From assembly GCA_030063045.1 (NCBI GenBank), contig JAQSEB010000001.1, positions 2,108,001-2,172,000 on the forward strand: DNA of 64,000 bases, given 5' to 3'. The notes beneath the pieces are model-generated. The model saw only the letters and a program-made list of their open reading frames with translations. It searched no databases and had not been told where the DNA came from. The stretch is from Pratylenchus scribneri (lineage: Eukaryota; Nematoda; Chromadorea; Rhabditida; Pratylenchidae). The position numbers were made by a program, and so were the translations under genes. Positions 35,530 through 48,284 of this stretch are shown here, piece after piece (within the stretch, counting starts at the first letter, position 1; each line of letters begins with the position of its first letter).

Positions 35530-38500
35530 TCAATTTAATTGAGTTTCCCATCGATAGTCGACTGGTTTGAATTCCCAATGTTGAGGATGTCCAAAATGTT
35601 TAACTGTTTTGGCCAATTCGCTGGTTCCCCAATCAAATGGTGGTACATTGCCATAGGTTGGCCCACTCCATGCCCGAAAACGCAATTGTTTGGCCAATTT
35701 GTAATTTGTTCCCTATAATCAAATACTTTACCCAAATTCAATTCCATTTTTGGCCCACTTTATAATCCAATGCCCCATGATTGACATGGCCCATCCCGGG
35801 GAGGGGATATGTCCCATTTGGATCGTTCAAATCGCCACGTGATGAGATTGCTATGAGGGGAAATGAATTAGGATGGGAATTTGGGCACAAAATTGATGAC
35901 TAAACCTGCTTCGGCCGTGTACGGTGGTTTGCATTCGCATCGGCTGAATTCCTCGTGTTTATAATCATTATATCTTAAATAAATAAACATTTTTAAATGA
36001 CGTCTTAGCTACGTTTACACAAATGGATTCGACGCATCAGATATAATGGCAGTAGGATTTTTGAGTACCTTCGAAAAATTTTTATAGCTGACCAAAAAAA
36101 ATTAATTTTTATCCCAAAAAATAGAGGAGACTTTTCTGCATATGATAGCCTAATTTTTAAATTTTTTATTAATTTATAAAATATTTTTATAGCGAATGCG
36201 CCAATGATTTAAAAAAATTTGAATAATCGGAGTAATTGTCGAAGTTTTCGTGACAGCCGGGTGTCATAAAAATATTTCAAAAACGGTTAAAATTTTAAAA
36301 ATTTATACTAACCTATGCACAAAAGTCTCTTTTTTTTTGGTATAAAAATTAAAATTTTTTGAAGGTACCCAAAAATCCTATTCCTCTTTATTCCAATGAA
36401 TAGAATCCATATTTGTATAAAAGTAGCTTAAAAATCCCATTTTTCTTATTTACCGCATCAATTTTGTTAAGCTGTCCAAATCCACCACCGTATGATGGTC
36501 ACGGGCGAATATTTTTGCCCTTGGGCAAGTTGTCCAATTGAACCAATAAAATTCTTCGCCCTAAAATTAAAATTAGGGGAATTAATTAAAAATAAATTAA
36601 TTTGTGACCTTTTTATGGAATCCACTAATATCGCTGGCTGCCTTGAAGAATGGAATATTGTAGCTGGGAAAATAGCTAAATTCCTTCAAATATTCACTCA
36701 AATCCTGATAATAAACATGGCCCCTAAAATGTGAAGCTCATTAATATTTATTCACAAATTTAAATTACGGCAATTGTTCGAGCACATAGAGGAGTCCCTT
36801 GTCCGGTAATTCTTTGCCCGGATTAAACTTTTTATAATCCAACACCGCCCATTGATTATTATATGTGCCAGAATTGTACCGTTTAAACAAATTGCACCAT
36901 TCCCAGGCGGAACGAGCCAACAAATTGGCCACAATGGCACGAACCCAGCAAAGTACCTTTTTTAATATTTCATTAGAAAAAATTGGTTGAGCTTCGAACT
37001 TGTCCTTCCGGTTTGGTTTCATCATAAAGTGACAGATTCCAAACTTTAAATGTCGTTTCGATGACAGCCTAAAGTTTAAGGGGGGATGAATTTGTTTGAA
37101 TGGAAAACAGGGAATGGGTTCGGTTTTCGATTTTCATTTTTGGGGCTGAATCGATTTACGAAAAATTTTTGACCGTGCGAAATTTCGATTTTTGAAAAAT
37201 TTTTGACCGTCCGAAATTTCGATTTTTGAAAAATTTTTGACCGTCCGAAATTTCGATTTTTGAAAAATTTTGGTTCCGTCGAAAATTTTGATTTTCGAAA
37301 ATTTTGGTTCCTTCGAAATGTCAATTTTCGAAAAATTTTTGAACCTCTGAAATTTCGAATTCCGATTTTTAAAAATTTTGGACCCCATGAAATATCGATT
37401 TTCGATATTTTTTGAGACATCGAAATCGAACCAATCCCTATGGGAAATGTCCAATGCTAACCAATCCAGTGCTGGTCAACGCAAAATCATCGGAGGAATA
37501 GAGAATGCCGGGATAACCCGAGAATGTGGTGGTATGGCCAGGATAGAGTAAATTATCTGAAAAATTAAATATAAATTTAATAATTTTGGGTAATTGACCA
37601 AAGCCAAATTTGTACAATTTGAGTACACGCAACATATTTTGGAAGCCGGACATTGTGACTTGACTGAATTAAATTATTTAAAAATTAGAAGTTGAAATGA
37701 ATTCATACGAAATGAATAAGTCAGCATTGTTCGGGGCAACCTGAAAATCATTTATTCCTTTCATTATTCTTCCCATCCTATTTTTCCCCAGAGGGACAAG
37801 TTCAATTGGGCTTTGTCTCAATCTCAAATGGGCGCGACGCTTGTAGCTCGCTAAGGACGAAACCGATATAGATGATTTTAGTGTCATATTAAATAGCTCA
37901 CTGCTGGCTATCGATAAATATAAAATTTATCTAATGTGGTTCAGAATTAGCGGAGTTTTACTTAAAAAATCATTGAAAAAGACCATTATTATAAATTTGA
38001 AAATTTTTCATGGTTTTACGAACACAATTCCACCAAATCTTAACCAAACCAAATAAATTTTATATCAATCGATAGCCAGCAGTGAGCTCTTTAATTTGAT
38101 ACTAAAATCATCAATATCGGTTCAGCCCTTAATTAGCTACAATCGAAGTCGCTCACTCAGTTGAGTCATCGTCGAGTGGTAGTGGACCATTTCCCACCTT
38201 AATCAATCCGGAGCATTTTCCCTCAGCAATTCCATCATTCTCCACCGGATCCTTGGTTTTATTAAATTTCGACTCCAAATCGTAGAAATCCCCAGCCTTT
38301 GCGTTCATCTAAATCAAATGGGAAAACAAAAAAATTTATTCAATTTAAAAAAATGAATTGCCATCATAATTGGATGTGCCTCCCAAAGGATTGATGGATT
38401 GAATGTTCCATTGGAATATCCGTGCCAAAGGCCAGTCACTTGTAAATATGCCATTTTTACCTGCATTATAATTGGATTGATTGATTGAATAAATTTATCT

Positions 38501-40131
38501 AATAACATATTTCTCTATTAGAAATGCCAAATGCCAATAATGACTAAGGGCCTTTTCTATTTGTCCTACTGTAACCCAAATTTTTAACTAATCATCCCGC
38601 TACCCTGTCAATCAAATATTGCCCCATTCAACATTTAAAAACCAACCCTTTTTCCTCCTCAATGATCTTTTTTTGTGTTCATTTTATTATTAATAAATTT
38701 TCGGACAATTGATAAATAATAATTTAAAGTTGATTCGCTTCTAATCCCCATCCCATTCATTGGGTCACTTGGGGCATAGCGCATAGGCTTCCGACAAAGG
38801 CCCGGGACAAGAGTCTAGGCCTAGTTCCCCCCACCCCACCCCCCAAAACAACTTTAGTACTAGATTAGAACTAATATAAGCCTACCCTCAAATTTGGGCA
38901 CTCTGTCTCTTGACAACATGCAATTTTTGAAAATTTTGTTATATTTCTTAGTGCCATTGGGCTATTAATTATAGCCAAATTTTGCGCATTTTTGGGGCTT
39001 CGAAACTTATAAGCCCAAAGGCTTCTAAATAGAGGAAATAGGGTATTTTCGAGTGTTCACTGTTCACCGATTGCCAATATGGATCATTGGGGGATGCTCG
39101 TTCCAATTTTGCCTTTATATATTGAATATTCTTTTGCATAAATGTATCCAGCCGATTGCAATATCCACTGAATCCTTTGCAATAATCCTCATATGTATTC
39201 TTCATGGATAATTCCAAAAGTGGTTTTGTCAAAAGACCTTCAAATTAATCATCAAAGGGTAATGAATTATTTTATTTTACCTTCAACATAGCCAGCGGCA
39301 TAAGCCTGCAATTCTGGGTCAAATTCGGACTTACTTTCGACCTACAATTTTCAATTAAATATTAAAATATTCTGCCTTCTTCCAAACCTCCAAATAGGAC
39401 CATCCAGTCAAATTTATGGAATTTTTGTAGCGACCAAGTACAACTAAAAAATATTAATAAATGGGAAATATAAATATGGAATTATCTAACAGGCTTAATC
39501 CAAAATTAGTAACATCATTTTCGTAATTAAATTACCATAAATAAATTTTTAATTCCCCACTCTCTCTCTAATAACTCCACATATTTTGACAAGTTGAAAA
39601 ATAATTCCCTATGGGGAATTAAAAGAATAATTACTACCCTTTCAATCTCAGTCCTTCTTTTTATGGTATACCATATTTCTTCTCTTAGAAGTCCACGTTA
39701 GAGGATCTCTTAAGCCCATGGGCTACTAATAGAATAAATAGGGTATATTATTTGACTGACTTTGGTGTCGACAATCCAAATTGTTGACCACCGTTGGTTT
39801 CCCGTCGATCATGCAAATGCTTTTATACGTATAATCCGTGTCCATTCCAGGCCCTTTATCCTCCTCATCCTAATAAAATAATTCTCCCATATAATTTTGT
39901 AAAATTCAAAAATTCACCATCCAATAATCCATTTTCATATTTTTATTCGCCCAATTCATCATTCCCTCCTTTGCACTGTGCCAAAATGGAAAATTGTATT
40001 TGGCATTGGCAGCAAAAATGGCTTAAATTTAAATGGCCAATTAGATTGGTTGGGGCCTAATTGCCATTTTTCTTCTTACCGAAAATAAGCAAAATGAGAG
40101 GAATTTGGTAAATGGCACTTTTGGTGGCCAT
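35530..40131 (-). CDS. phospholipase B-like (PLBD / lamina ancestor) protein
   Basis: A long multi-exon minus-strand gene, starting at 40131 (MATKSAIYQIPLILLIFG, signal peptide split by an intron) and ending at 35530. Family landmarks appear in order: FPFWHSAKEGMMNWAN, NLTGWSYLEV, AYAAGYVEG, YEDYCKGFSGYCNRLD, DPYWQS, GKCSGLIKVGNG, PGHTTTFSGYPGILYSSDDF, NSGTYNNQWAVLDYK, YVLEQLPGHVYY, CPRAKIFARDHHTVVDLDS, GPTYGNVPPFDW. In this family the Cys of the 'CSaLIK' motif is the N-terminal nucleophile after autocleavage, and it is present (codon near 38,214). The proteins are lysosomal or secreted Ntn-hydrolases with phospholipase B-like activity. Several introns are long because of inserted inverted-repeat elements and a tandem repeat at 37.1-37.4 kb. 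Exon borders in the middle are approximate. Confidence 0.85.
36003..36445. mobile_element. fold-back element in phospholipase B-like intron
   Basis: The left arm contains tagctacgtttacacaaatg...gtaggatttttgagtacctt. The right arm is its approximate reverse complement (aaggtacccaaaaatcctat...tttgtataaaagtagctta). The arms are about 150 bp. The interior is AT-rich without coding capacity. Confidence 0.65.
37140..37410. repeat. tandem repeat of about 35 bp in intron
   Basis: Imperfect copies of a unit containing gaccgtccgaaatttcgatt and ttgaaaaattttt. They fill most of the intron between two phospholipase B-like exons. The first three units are nearly identical, and later ones diverge to 'ggttccgtcgaaaattttg'. 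Confidence 0.8.
37800..38150. mobile_element. fold-back element (family 4) in phospholipase B-like intron
   Basis: The left arm has gatgattttagtgtcatatt, then agctcactgctggctatcga. The right arm is its reverse complement with few differences (tcgatagccagcagtgagct, then atactaaaatcatc). Arm length is over 100 bp. The motif 'gatgatttt.gt.tcaaat.aaagag' is shared with 44.7-45.1 kb. Confidence 0.72.
39546..39629. mobile_element. short inverted-repeat element, family 2, short copy
   Basis: Ends ttttaattccccac and, at the other side, ggggaattaaaagaat, facing each other 84 bp apart in a phospholipase B-like intron. Confidence 0.5.
39669..39744. mobile_element. short inverted-repeat element, family 3, copy 2
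   Basis: Runs from taccatatttcttct to gaataaatagggta, with internal 'aagcccatgggctact', as in the 20881-20968 element. A partial relative with 'aagcccaaaggcttctaaat' lies at about 38,990-39,056, also intronic. Confidence 0.45.
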
Positions 40132-41019
40132 TCAGCAGAAAATAAGCAGTGAAATTTGTTAATAAAAATGAGACAAATGAAAATGTTGGAATGGCCTCAA
40201 CCAAGCAGAAATGAAAATGAATTGGTAGATTGGACATTTCTTTCTTATCTTTTAATAATTGAGGAATAAAAATGTTGATAAGAAGAAAATTGGAGGGTGG
40301 GAATTAACCGCAAAATGATTGGAAAATGGAATGGGGCAAAAATGCTAAAAGTAATAAAAAATAGATAAAAAAATTTGCTTTTAATTGAAAATGAGAAAAT
40401 ATAGACAAAAATAAGCAGCCTTTATTTGGAATTAATTTTTGAAATATATTAAATATTTTTCATTTTTGTTGCGATGAACAATTTCAACATTTTTACATCA
40501 TCAAAATTACCGAAAAAGCCCTTGAGGGTAAAATATTCAAGCAAACAAGTTTTTGTTGTTGTTTAAAAGGAAGGAAGGCAGGAAATGGGAGGAATGCCCC
40601 TAATTTCCAGCTGCGTCCCAAAATTGCTGTGGAAAGGGAAGGGGAAGGGGACACGGATGCTAATTGAGGCGAATTTTAATTTTGTGGAATATTTTTGAAC
40701 TGGAAAATTTATAAAATTGATGTCTGGAAGGTGGAGGGTGTTTTGGTGGATATTGAAGGCAATTTTGTGGGCAAAAACAATTTTTTACAAAAAAAATATA
40801 GTCAAGAGTGTGCAAAAATACTCAAAGAGAAGGGCAAGATGGGCAACAATGAAGAGGGAAAGGTTGGTGGATGATCATTGAGGGAATGAATGGAATGGAA
40901 TTAACTTCCATCAACACAACCTCATCATTATTGGGTAAATAGGGCGCAACTTTTATGCCGGAAAATGTGTAACAAACATTTGAGACAACACCCCCAAGGG
41001 TAGGACCCAAAATATGCCC
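40132..41019. other. intergenic, no supported gene
   Basis: This is the divergent promoter region between the phospholipase B-like gene (minus) and the Gly/Tyr-rich gene (plus). A 78-codon minus-strand frame (41058-40822) has no supporting features. Confidence 0.5.
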
Positions 41020-41027
41020 TATAAAAG
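41020..41027 (+). promoter_or_regulatory. TATA box
   Basis: TATAAAAG in a locally GC-richer context (ccctataaaagaggg), about 90 bp before the ATG of the Gly/Tyr-rich gene. Confidence 0.6.
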
Positions 41028-41117
41028 AGGGCCATCCCGCATTGAATTCATCAATCATCCATTTCCATCAATCTTCTTCAAAAAACATCACAAAAGTCCC
41101 ATTCAATTTCCATAAAA

Positions 41118-41468
41118 ATGTCTTCGTTTCGAATGTTCGCACAACTTTCGTTGGCCCTCATTTGTTTGATTGCATTCAGCAATGGCTTAGGCTATGATCC
41201 ATTCTCATCATCCTATGGCGGATATGGCTCAGGTTATGGCGGCTATGGGGGCTATGGAGGAGGATATGGGCAACCGCAGGTCATGATGGTCAAAAAAGTC
41301 ATCAGTGAGTTCTTTTACCAAAATTGAATTATAAATAATTATTTTCCTCATACAGTGCCTTCATATGGCGGTTATGGAGGCTATGGATCTCAAAGCAGTT
41401 TTGGCGGTGGCTTCGGCGGAGGCTATGGTGGCGGTTACGGCGGTGGATACGGTGGATATGGCAAATAA
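41118..41468 (+). CDS. small secreted Gly/Tyr-rich (YGG repeat) protein
   Basis: Two exons, 41118-41304 (donor GTGAGT) and 41356-41468, join in phase to 99 residues. Signal peptide (MFAQLSLALICLIAFSNG), then YGGYGSGYGGYGGYGGGYG, a short non-repetitive stretch (QPQVMMVKKVIMPS), and a second YGG/FGGG repeat ending GGYGK. This resembles nematode small Gly/Tyr-rich secreted peptides, which include antimicrobial and cuticle-associated proteins. Which of these applies cannot be told. A TATA box lies upstream. Confidence 0.8.
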
Positions 41469-42198
41469 ATGTGTGCAGATGCAGAATGGCCTCTTTTTTT
41501 TGGCATGCCACATTTGTGATCATTCATCATTTGCAAAATGGACCAAAGTTTCACATTTCCAAATAAATTCCACCCATTTCCCGCACATCTCATCATTTCC
41601 TAAGCTAATGAGCATTTCCCCTTTTGGCCATTTCCATACAAAAAAAATTACAAATGGCCTTTTTTCATTCACATTTTTGTGTGCAAAATTATGAAAAGAA
41701 AAGTAAAAATGTGTGAATCTTTTTCTTCCAAATGGTCGCCTATCACAAAATTGGGTCGTCGCCGGAGCGCAAAATTGTCGCTTTTCGGAGGGGGGAATTG
41801 AAAAGAAAAAGGAGGGAAGGGGGAAAGGGGCACTGCTGGCGCGCCAATGGCAATTTTGCTATGCTAATTGGATCATCATTGGGCACCACCGGGAGCTGCC
41901 TATAATATTATTCATTCCATTTCATTCATACACATTTGGCCACCCTTCCATTTCTTCCTCCTCTTTTGAATTTCTTTTTTTAATGTGCATTGGTGCCCCC
42001 TCCTCATTGATGGGTCCAATGTGCAAATGAGCATATCCACTTTTGAGGGAATTCCACCCTCGCCCCTCTTTCTCGCGCCGTTCCCCTCGGGCACAATTAT
42101 GGCATTTCATCTCCTTATTAGGCCATTCATCCCCATTATTTGTTCCCATTTTGACCATTCATTCGTTGGTCTAGTCCATCCAAAAAAGGGGGAATAAA
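41469..42198. other. intergenic, no supported gene
   Basis: Short overlapping frames on both strands without features. This stretch separates the Gly/Tyr-rich gene from the first exon of the aminopeptidase. Confidence 0.5.
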
Positions 42199-45100
42199 AT
42201 GCCTTCATCGTCTTCAATGTTGCCCCTTCTCTCCTTCCATCACCGATTTCCCCTCCATTCCACCCATTCCTCCACAAAATCCGCTTCATCCGCTCGAAGG
42301 CACACAAATTCATCGGCAGCATTCACGGCATCTTCAATTGCCTCGTCCTCTTGCGCCTCCTCCAATGAGTCGGCTACGGCCATAATGTTCCGGCGGACTC
42401 GTCGTCGATTCTTCCCATCTGATCATCATGGCCAGGATGGTCAAATACGAAAGAAATGTTGTTCATCTCGTATGGTAATCCATAGAATGAAACATTGGAA
42501 TGAAATAAACCGGAAAAAAACTAATTTTTCCGGAATATAAAACTTTACGGAAAAAATAATCATTCTAGAACGAAACATAAATCTTTCCAGAAAAATATTA
42601 ATCAGAATGAAATACAAATCATTCAAGAAAATACAAATCTAACCGGAATGAATACTATCTAACCGGAAAACACAAATATAACCGGAATAAAATACAATTT
42701 TTTTCCGGAAAACACAAATCTAACCGGACACAAATTTTCCGGAAAACACAAATCTAACCGGAATGAAATACAATCTAACCGGAAAACACAAATCTAACCG
42801 GAATGAAATACAAACTAACCGGAAAACACAAATCTTTCCGGAAAACACAAATCTTTCCGGAAAACACAAATCTAAACGGATGAAACATAAATCTTTCCGG
42901 AAAACACAAATCTAACCGGACACAAATTTTCCGGAAAACACAAATCTAACCGGAATGAAATACAATCTAACCGGAAAACACAAATCTAACCGGACACAAA
43001 TTTTCCGGAAAACACAAATCTAACCGGAATGAAATACAAACTAACCGGAAAACACAAATCTTTCCGGAAAACACAAATCTTCCGAAAAACACAAATCTAA
43101 CCGGATGAAACATAAATCTTTCCGGAAAACACAAATCTAACCGGAATGAAACACAAATTTTCCGGAAAACACAAATCTAACCGGACACAAATTTTCCGGA
43201 AAACACAAATCTAACCGGAATGAAATACAATCTAACCGGAAAACACAATTTTTTCCGGAAAAGATAATCTTTCCGGAATAAACACAAATGTTTCCGGAAA
43301 AACTAATCTTTCCGAATGAATCTTTCCGGAAAAAACTAAAATTTTTTCCGCATAATATGGACATCATTTTCCCCAAATAAAAAAGATGGCCATTGCTTTG
43401 ATGCCTTTGTTGCCAATCACCATTTTCTTGCTCACTTTATTCCTTTTACCTGTGAAGCAAGCAAGGAAGCAACAGGATATTCTCAAGTCAATCCGAATTC
43501 AATCTCTTCGGACAATATTTCAAATTTTTCCAGACAAATTGCCGAGGATCCTCTCATCCGTTTACCCACAGATGTTGTGCCGGTCCATTATGATTTGCAT
43601 TTGAAAGTTTTTTTGCCCTACCGAAGAGGGGTTAACTTTGGGGAAAGGAACTTCACGGTTGATGGCATTCTTCGCCTCCAATTGTTGTGTCGACAATCCA
43701 CAAATGTTCTCCTTCTCCATGCTCGCGCACTTCGAATTGACCACGATAAAACGGCAATTTGGGCCGAAGGCAGAGTTGGCAGAGAAGGACCGCGAGTGAT
43801 TGGGTCCAAGGAAATGGCAGGTCGAAATGATTTGCTGGAATTGAGGCTGGACAGGGCATTGTTACCGGGGAGGAGTTACATTTTGGAGATGGGCTACCAG
43901 GCAAACATACAAAAGAATGGAATCGACGGTGGACTCTATCAGAGTAGTTATTTGGCGGAGGATGGTGAAAAACGGTGGCATATCGAGTAATTCAATTATA
44001 ATTTGAATATTGTTCATTTAGTTATTTGGCGGCCACCCAAATGCAGCCTTTGGATGCGCGAAGGCTGCTTCCCTGCTTTGATGAGCCCAGTTTCAAGGCG
44101 GAATTCTCCATTTCAGTGCAACATCCCGAAGGCACAACCGTCCTTTCGAATGCACCGGAGGAACATTCAAGGAATGTGGAAAGGTGCATTTATTCGAATT
44201 ATTGAATACCTAATTACGAACTATGAAGGGGCTGGACATTGACACTTTTTGAGAGGACTCCAAAAATGGCCACATATTTGTTGGCACTGACAATCAGCGA
44301 TTTCCAACATAAAGAGACAATTTATAATGGAATCAAGGTGAACAATTATGCTCATATTTATTTGGATTAATTTATTCATTAGATTCGAGTTTGGGCTCAG
44401 CCCTCAAAATTGCCGCATACAACCCATTCATTGGAGGTGTCCCTTCGTTCGCTCCAATATTTTGAAGATTATTTTGGCATTCCATATCCCCTCAAGAAAT
44501 TGGGTAAACCGAGATAAATTATTTCCAAAAATATTTTTGAATATTTTTTTAGATATTTTTGGTGTGCCTTATTTACGTGTAGCAGCCATGGAGAATTGGG
44601 GCCTCATTCTTTGCAGGCAACAAAATATTGTCTATACGGAGGGAATCCAGGCAAAACGTGATCGTCAGTTCGTGACCGACGTTTTGTCACATGAAATTGC
44701 CCATATGGTTAGGCATGAATTTTAGAGAACAGCTCAACTTGTCGCCGTTTATATTAACTCATCAGAGACAGAATTAATTTTGATGATTTTGGTATCAAAT
44801 CAAAGAGAAGACTTTTGGCTATTTAATTTTCTAATTATATTCATTTTATTTAAATTGGTTCAGAATTGACAGAGTTATGCTACTTTCCGTAAAACGTAGT
44901 ATGAATATTTTCTGGAAAATGGAATATGACGAGTTTCCATTCCAAAAAAAAGAAAATTAACCATAGTAAAGATCATTTTATCTGCTTTTTAAACAAAATT
45001 TCACCATTTTGTCTGAATAAATTTAAATATAATTAATTTTAATAAATAGCCATCATCTACTTTTTAATTCATTACTAAATCATCAAAATTAATTCTCTTC

Positions 45101-48100
45101 CTGATGAATTATTATAAACGGCGTCAAATTGGGCTGTTCCATAATTTAAACTTAATATATTTCAATTCAAGTGGTTCGGCGATTTGGTCACAATGGAATG
45201 GTGGGATGACCTTTGGCTAAACGAAGGATTCGCCACCATAATGGGAATGAAGGCAGCTGATTTTGCCGAGAATTCCACCTCAAGAACGGTCTAATTTTGC
45301 TGATTTACATATCAAAAACGCCTTTCATTCTTTTAGAGTCAACTTTTCTATGAGCACATGGTGAAGGCATTCCGTTTTGACCAAGTTGCGCATCAGGCCC
45401 ATGCACTCAGCTACAAAATATCCTCTGTCCGGGAAGTTGGTCGTCGTTTTGACCGAATCACCTATTTGAAAGCGGCCGCCGTCCTTCGGATGGTGGAAAG
45501 GACGGTGGGCGAGGAATTGTTCAAAGAGGGTTTACGGGCATTCCTTCGACAATTCAAATATCGAAATGCTCGATCCGATGATTTGTTACGGGCATTGAGG
45601 TGTGCCTTATTTTCCATAAATTTATTAAATTTATTTTAGCACCGTTGAGACCAATGGCCAACGGCGCGCCCTTTCTTTGGTCAATTTTTCATTGAGTGAA
45701 GTGAATAAATTACCAAAAATGGAAATTTAATATTTCTATTTTAGTTCATGGATTGTTGGACATATCAGACTGGATTCCCCCTCATCCGGATCAGCCCATT
45801 CAATTCCACTTCGGCCATTGCCCAACAAGAACAATTCTTCTATTTACAGCCGCCAATTTCGAATCCATCCAAATGGAAAATTCCCCTTTTCTTCAATAAT
45901 TCGCCCAATGGCACTAGGGAGACTGTATGGCTATTTGAAAAGGGAAATGGTAAATGGAAGGATGTGTGAATGGGTGAAAATGTGTCATTCATTTCAGCGA
46001 TTGTTCCCCGAGGCCAAATTGTGGATCCAAAGGCGCATGGTAATTATTTTTCATACCGTATATTCCAAAGTTGACGCTTTTACTAGAGTATGAGAGAGTC
46101 GGGCTCGATTTCAGAAAATCTATAGAATTTAAAAAAAATCAAAGTTGAGAATTTTTGCAATTTAAAACCGAAAATAGGAGTAACCAAAAATATAGATATA
46201 CCTTTGTAAAAACCGGCTCTGTCATACTCTACTATTGTTTTTGCAAATAATAATAACTCATCAAGAACTTTTGATAATTTTGGTATAAATTAAAGGTTAG
46301 TCTTTTTGCTATCTAAAAATATTAATTTTATTTAAATTTGTTCATAATTGATGGAATTTCGTTCAAAAAAAAACAACTAAAAATTCACGAATCCGGAGTA
46401 AAGGTCATTTTCAATGGTTTATTTGAGTATAACTTCACCATTTCGGAATCAATTTAAATAAAATTAAATATTATTTGATAACCAAAAGCTTGCTTGTTAA
46501 TTTGTTACAAAAATTATTTAAAATTTGGTTCAATTCTTGATGAATTATTACATTATAACGGCGCCAAGTTGGACTATTAATTAAGGAAAGAAGGGTTGAA
46601 TAGGCCAATAATAAATAGCTCCCAGAGCAATTTATTCAATTAATCAAATATAATATATTTTTCCCCTCTTCCATTTCTGGCTATTATCGAATTCAATATG
46701 ATGCCGAAACATATCAGCGAATTATTTGTACATTGATCAACAATTTCACATCCATTCAGGCAATTTCATTAAATAATCGACTTATAATTATTCAATTTAG
46801 TTGGCCAGTCGTGCCCGCCTACTCGAGGATTCCTTCACCATTGCCAGGGCCGGCCTCCTCCCTTATGGCCAAGTGCTGGAAATGAGCGAATATTTGGCCC
46901 AGGAGACTGAATATTTGCCCTTCCTTGTGTTCAATAATCACATTCAACTCACATTCCTCCTCCTCCGTAACCATCCAAAGGCAAAAATGCTTCAGGTAAT
47001 TCACAAATTGTTATAATTTTAATTGATTAATTTGAAGGAATATATGGTCGAAATATTGGAGCCATTGTTTCGGCGAGTATTCTCCACCCAGTTTGGGGAA
47101 CCGGATATAGCCGAGTGAGGAATTTATTTTAATATATTTATTTCAGTCTAATTTTAGTACAATGCGCGAATTTGCGATGGTCCAACTTTGCTATTGGGAT
47201 TATGGGCCATGTGTGAATCATTCAATTCAACAATTCGCCAAAATGCGCATAAATTGTCAGGATCGACGACTCAGCGATCCAAAATGCAATTTGTGAGCAA
47301 TTCTGGATCATTTTGATAAACTCTTTTAATCCCCCATGGGGATTATTTATCAAACTTTCAAAAATTGGGAAAAATTTAGTGTCCAACTTTCTAATTTGCA
47401 GACATTTTTGGCCAAATTACAGCCTTATTTTATAGAACTTTAGGGAATTAAGAAAATGGAATACATTTTTTAAAAAAATTTATCCTACCACGGGAACTAT
47501 GGGTCCTCAAAATCGGAAGTGGGGAATTAAAAGAATATATTTATTTTATTTAGAATTCCACCCGAGCTGCGTGGCCCAATTTACAGTGCGGCAATTCGGC
47601 ATGGAAGTGCAGAGGATTATGATTTCCTACGGCAAAAATATTTTATTGAGGAATACGATTCGGAAAGGGGTCGAATCCTTTCGGGATTGGTTTCCACAAT
47701 GGACATTAAACTGGTCAATTCCCTTTTGAATCAATTGATTGCGGCCAGAACACCGCAGGAGGAATTCTACACTTTCCTTCTGAAATATGTCAAGTAAATT
47801 AAAATTAAATTGGAATTAATTAATTAATTAATCGATAATTTTAGATCACCAATTTTGAATGACATTGTCCTTTATATGAAAATGAATTTCCGAGTTTTTG
47901 CCAAAAAGTTCATTTTTAGTCCTACATTTTTCTTCAATTTTTTTCATTTTCAGATTGCCCAGTGCGGCCATTGTAAAAGTGATTTTGACATTTGTAACAA
48001 AATGGATGCAAACAAAAGAAGATTTGAATGAAGTAAATTGGCCAAAATTGTCATTCCCACAAATAAATTAATATTTTCAGATTGCCCAATTCCAAAGGGA

Positions 48101-48284
48101 ACATCAAAAAGAATTAATTGATTTGCGGTTGATGGATTATTTGCAGGAACAAATTGCCGAAATTCGAGCAAATATGGAATTTGTGGCCAAATTTGCACCA
48201 CAAATTTTTGATTATTTGGAGGAAAGGAAGAAAAGGAAAACGAAAAATGGTCAAGAAAATTGCCAACAATTGAATGGGAATTGA
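42199..48284 (+). CDS. M1 zinc aminopeptidase, type II membrane form
   Basis: First exon 42199-42474 encodes a Ser-rich then basic tail ([18 protein letters not shown]) and joins in phase 0 to 43386, where a membrane anchor follows ([15 protein letters not shown]). If the first exon is wrong, the start is the ATG at 43386. The ectodomain shows [37 protein letters not shown], the exopeptidase motif as AAMEN (usually GAMEN), the zinc site HEIAH with the downstream Glu in WLNEGFAT, and an ERAP1-C-type helical region ([10 protein letters not shown]) ending in a Lys-rich tail at 48284. M1 enzymes remove N-terminal residues from peptides. Roughly sixteen or more exons. Introns at 42475-43385, 44709-45171 and 46040-46660 are enlarged by a minisatellite or inverted-repeat elements. 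Confidence 0.85.
42505..43350. repeat. 19-bp minisatellite, array B (intronic)
   Basis: Tandem, imperfect units aaatctaaccggaaaacac, mixed with 'aaatctttccgg' and 'aatgaaatac' variants, in a higher-order pattern in which blocks of several units recur. It fills most of the first intron of the aminopeptidase. Confidence 0.92.
44727..45140. mobile_element. fold-back element (family 4) in aminopeptidase intron
   Basis: The left end is gaacagctcaacttgtcgcc then gtttata. The right end, reverse complemented, is gaacagcccaatttgacgcc then gtttata. Both continue to a shared agaattaattttgatgattt. Arms are about 80 bp or longer. It lies in the intron right after the HEIAHM exon. No coding capacity. Confidence 0.75.
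46082..46233. mobile_element. short inverted-repeat element in aminopeptidase intron
   Basis: Left tagagtatgagagagtcggg, right reverse complement tagagtatgacagagccggt. About 150 bp, AT-rich interior. Next to another fold-back copy at 46245-46590. Confidence 0.6.
46245..46590. mobile_element. fold-back element (family 4), diverged copy
   Basis: Shares taactcatcaagaa and ttttgataattttggtat with the left arm and gatgaattattac...aacggcgcc with the right arm of the 44727-45140 element. It sits in another intron of the same gene. The left end seems truncated. Confidence 0.5.
47321..47535. mobile_element. MITE-like element, family 2, copy 2
   Basis: Ends ctcttttaatcccccatggg and, at the right, ggggaattaaaagaatat. 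It lies in an intron of the aminopeptidase, with the same end motif as 19071-19307. Confidence 0.5.
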
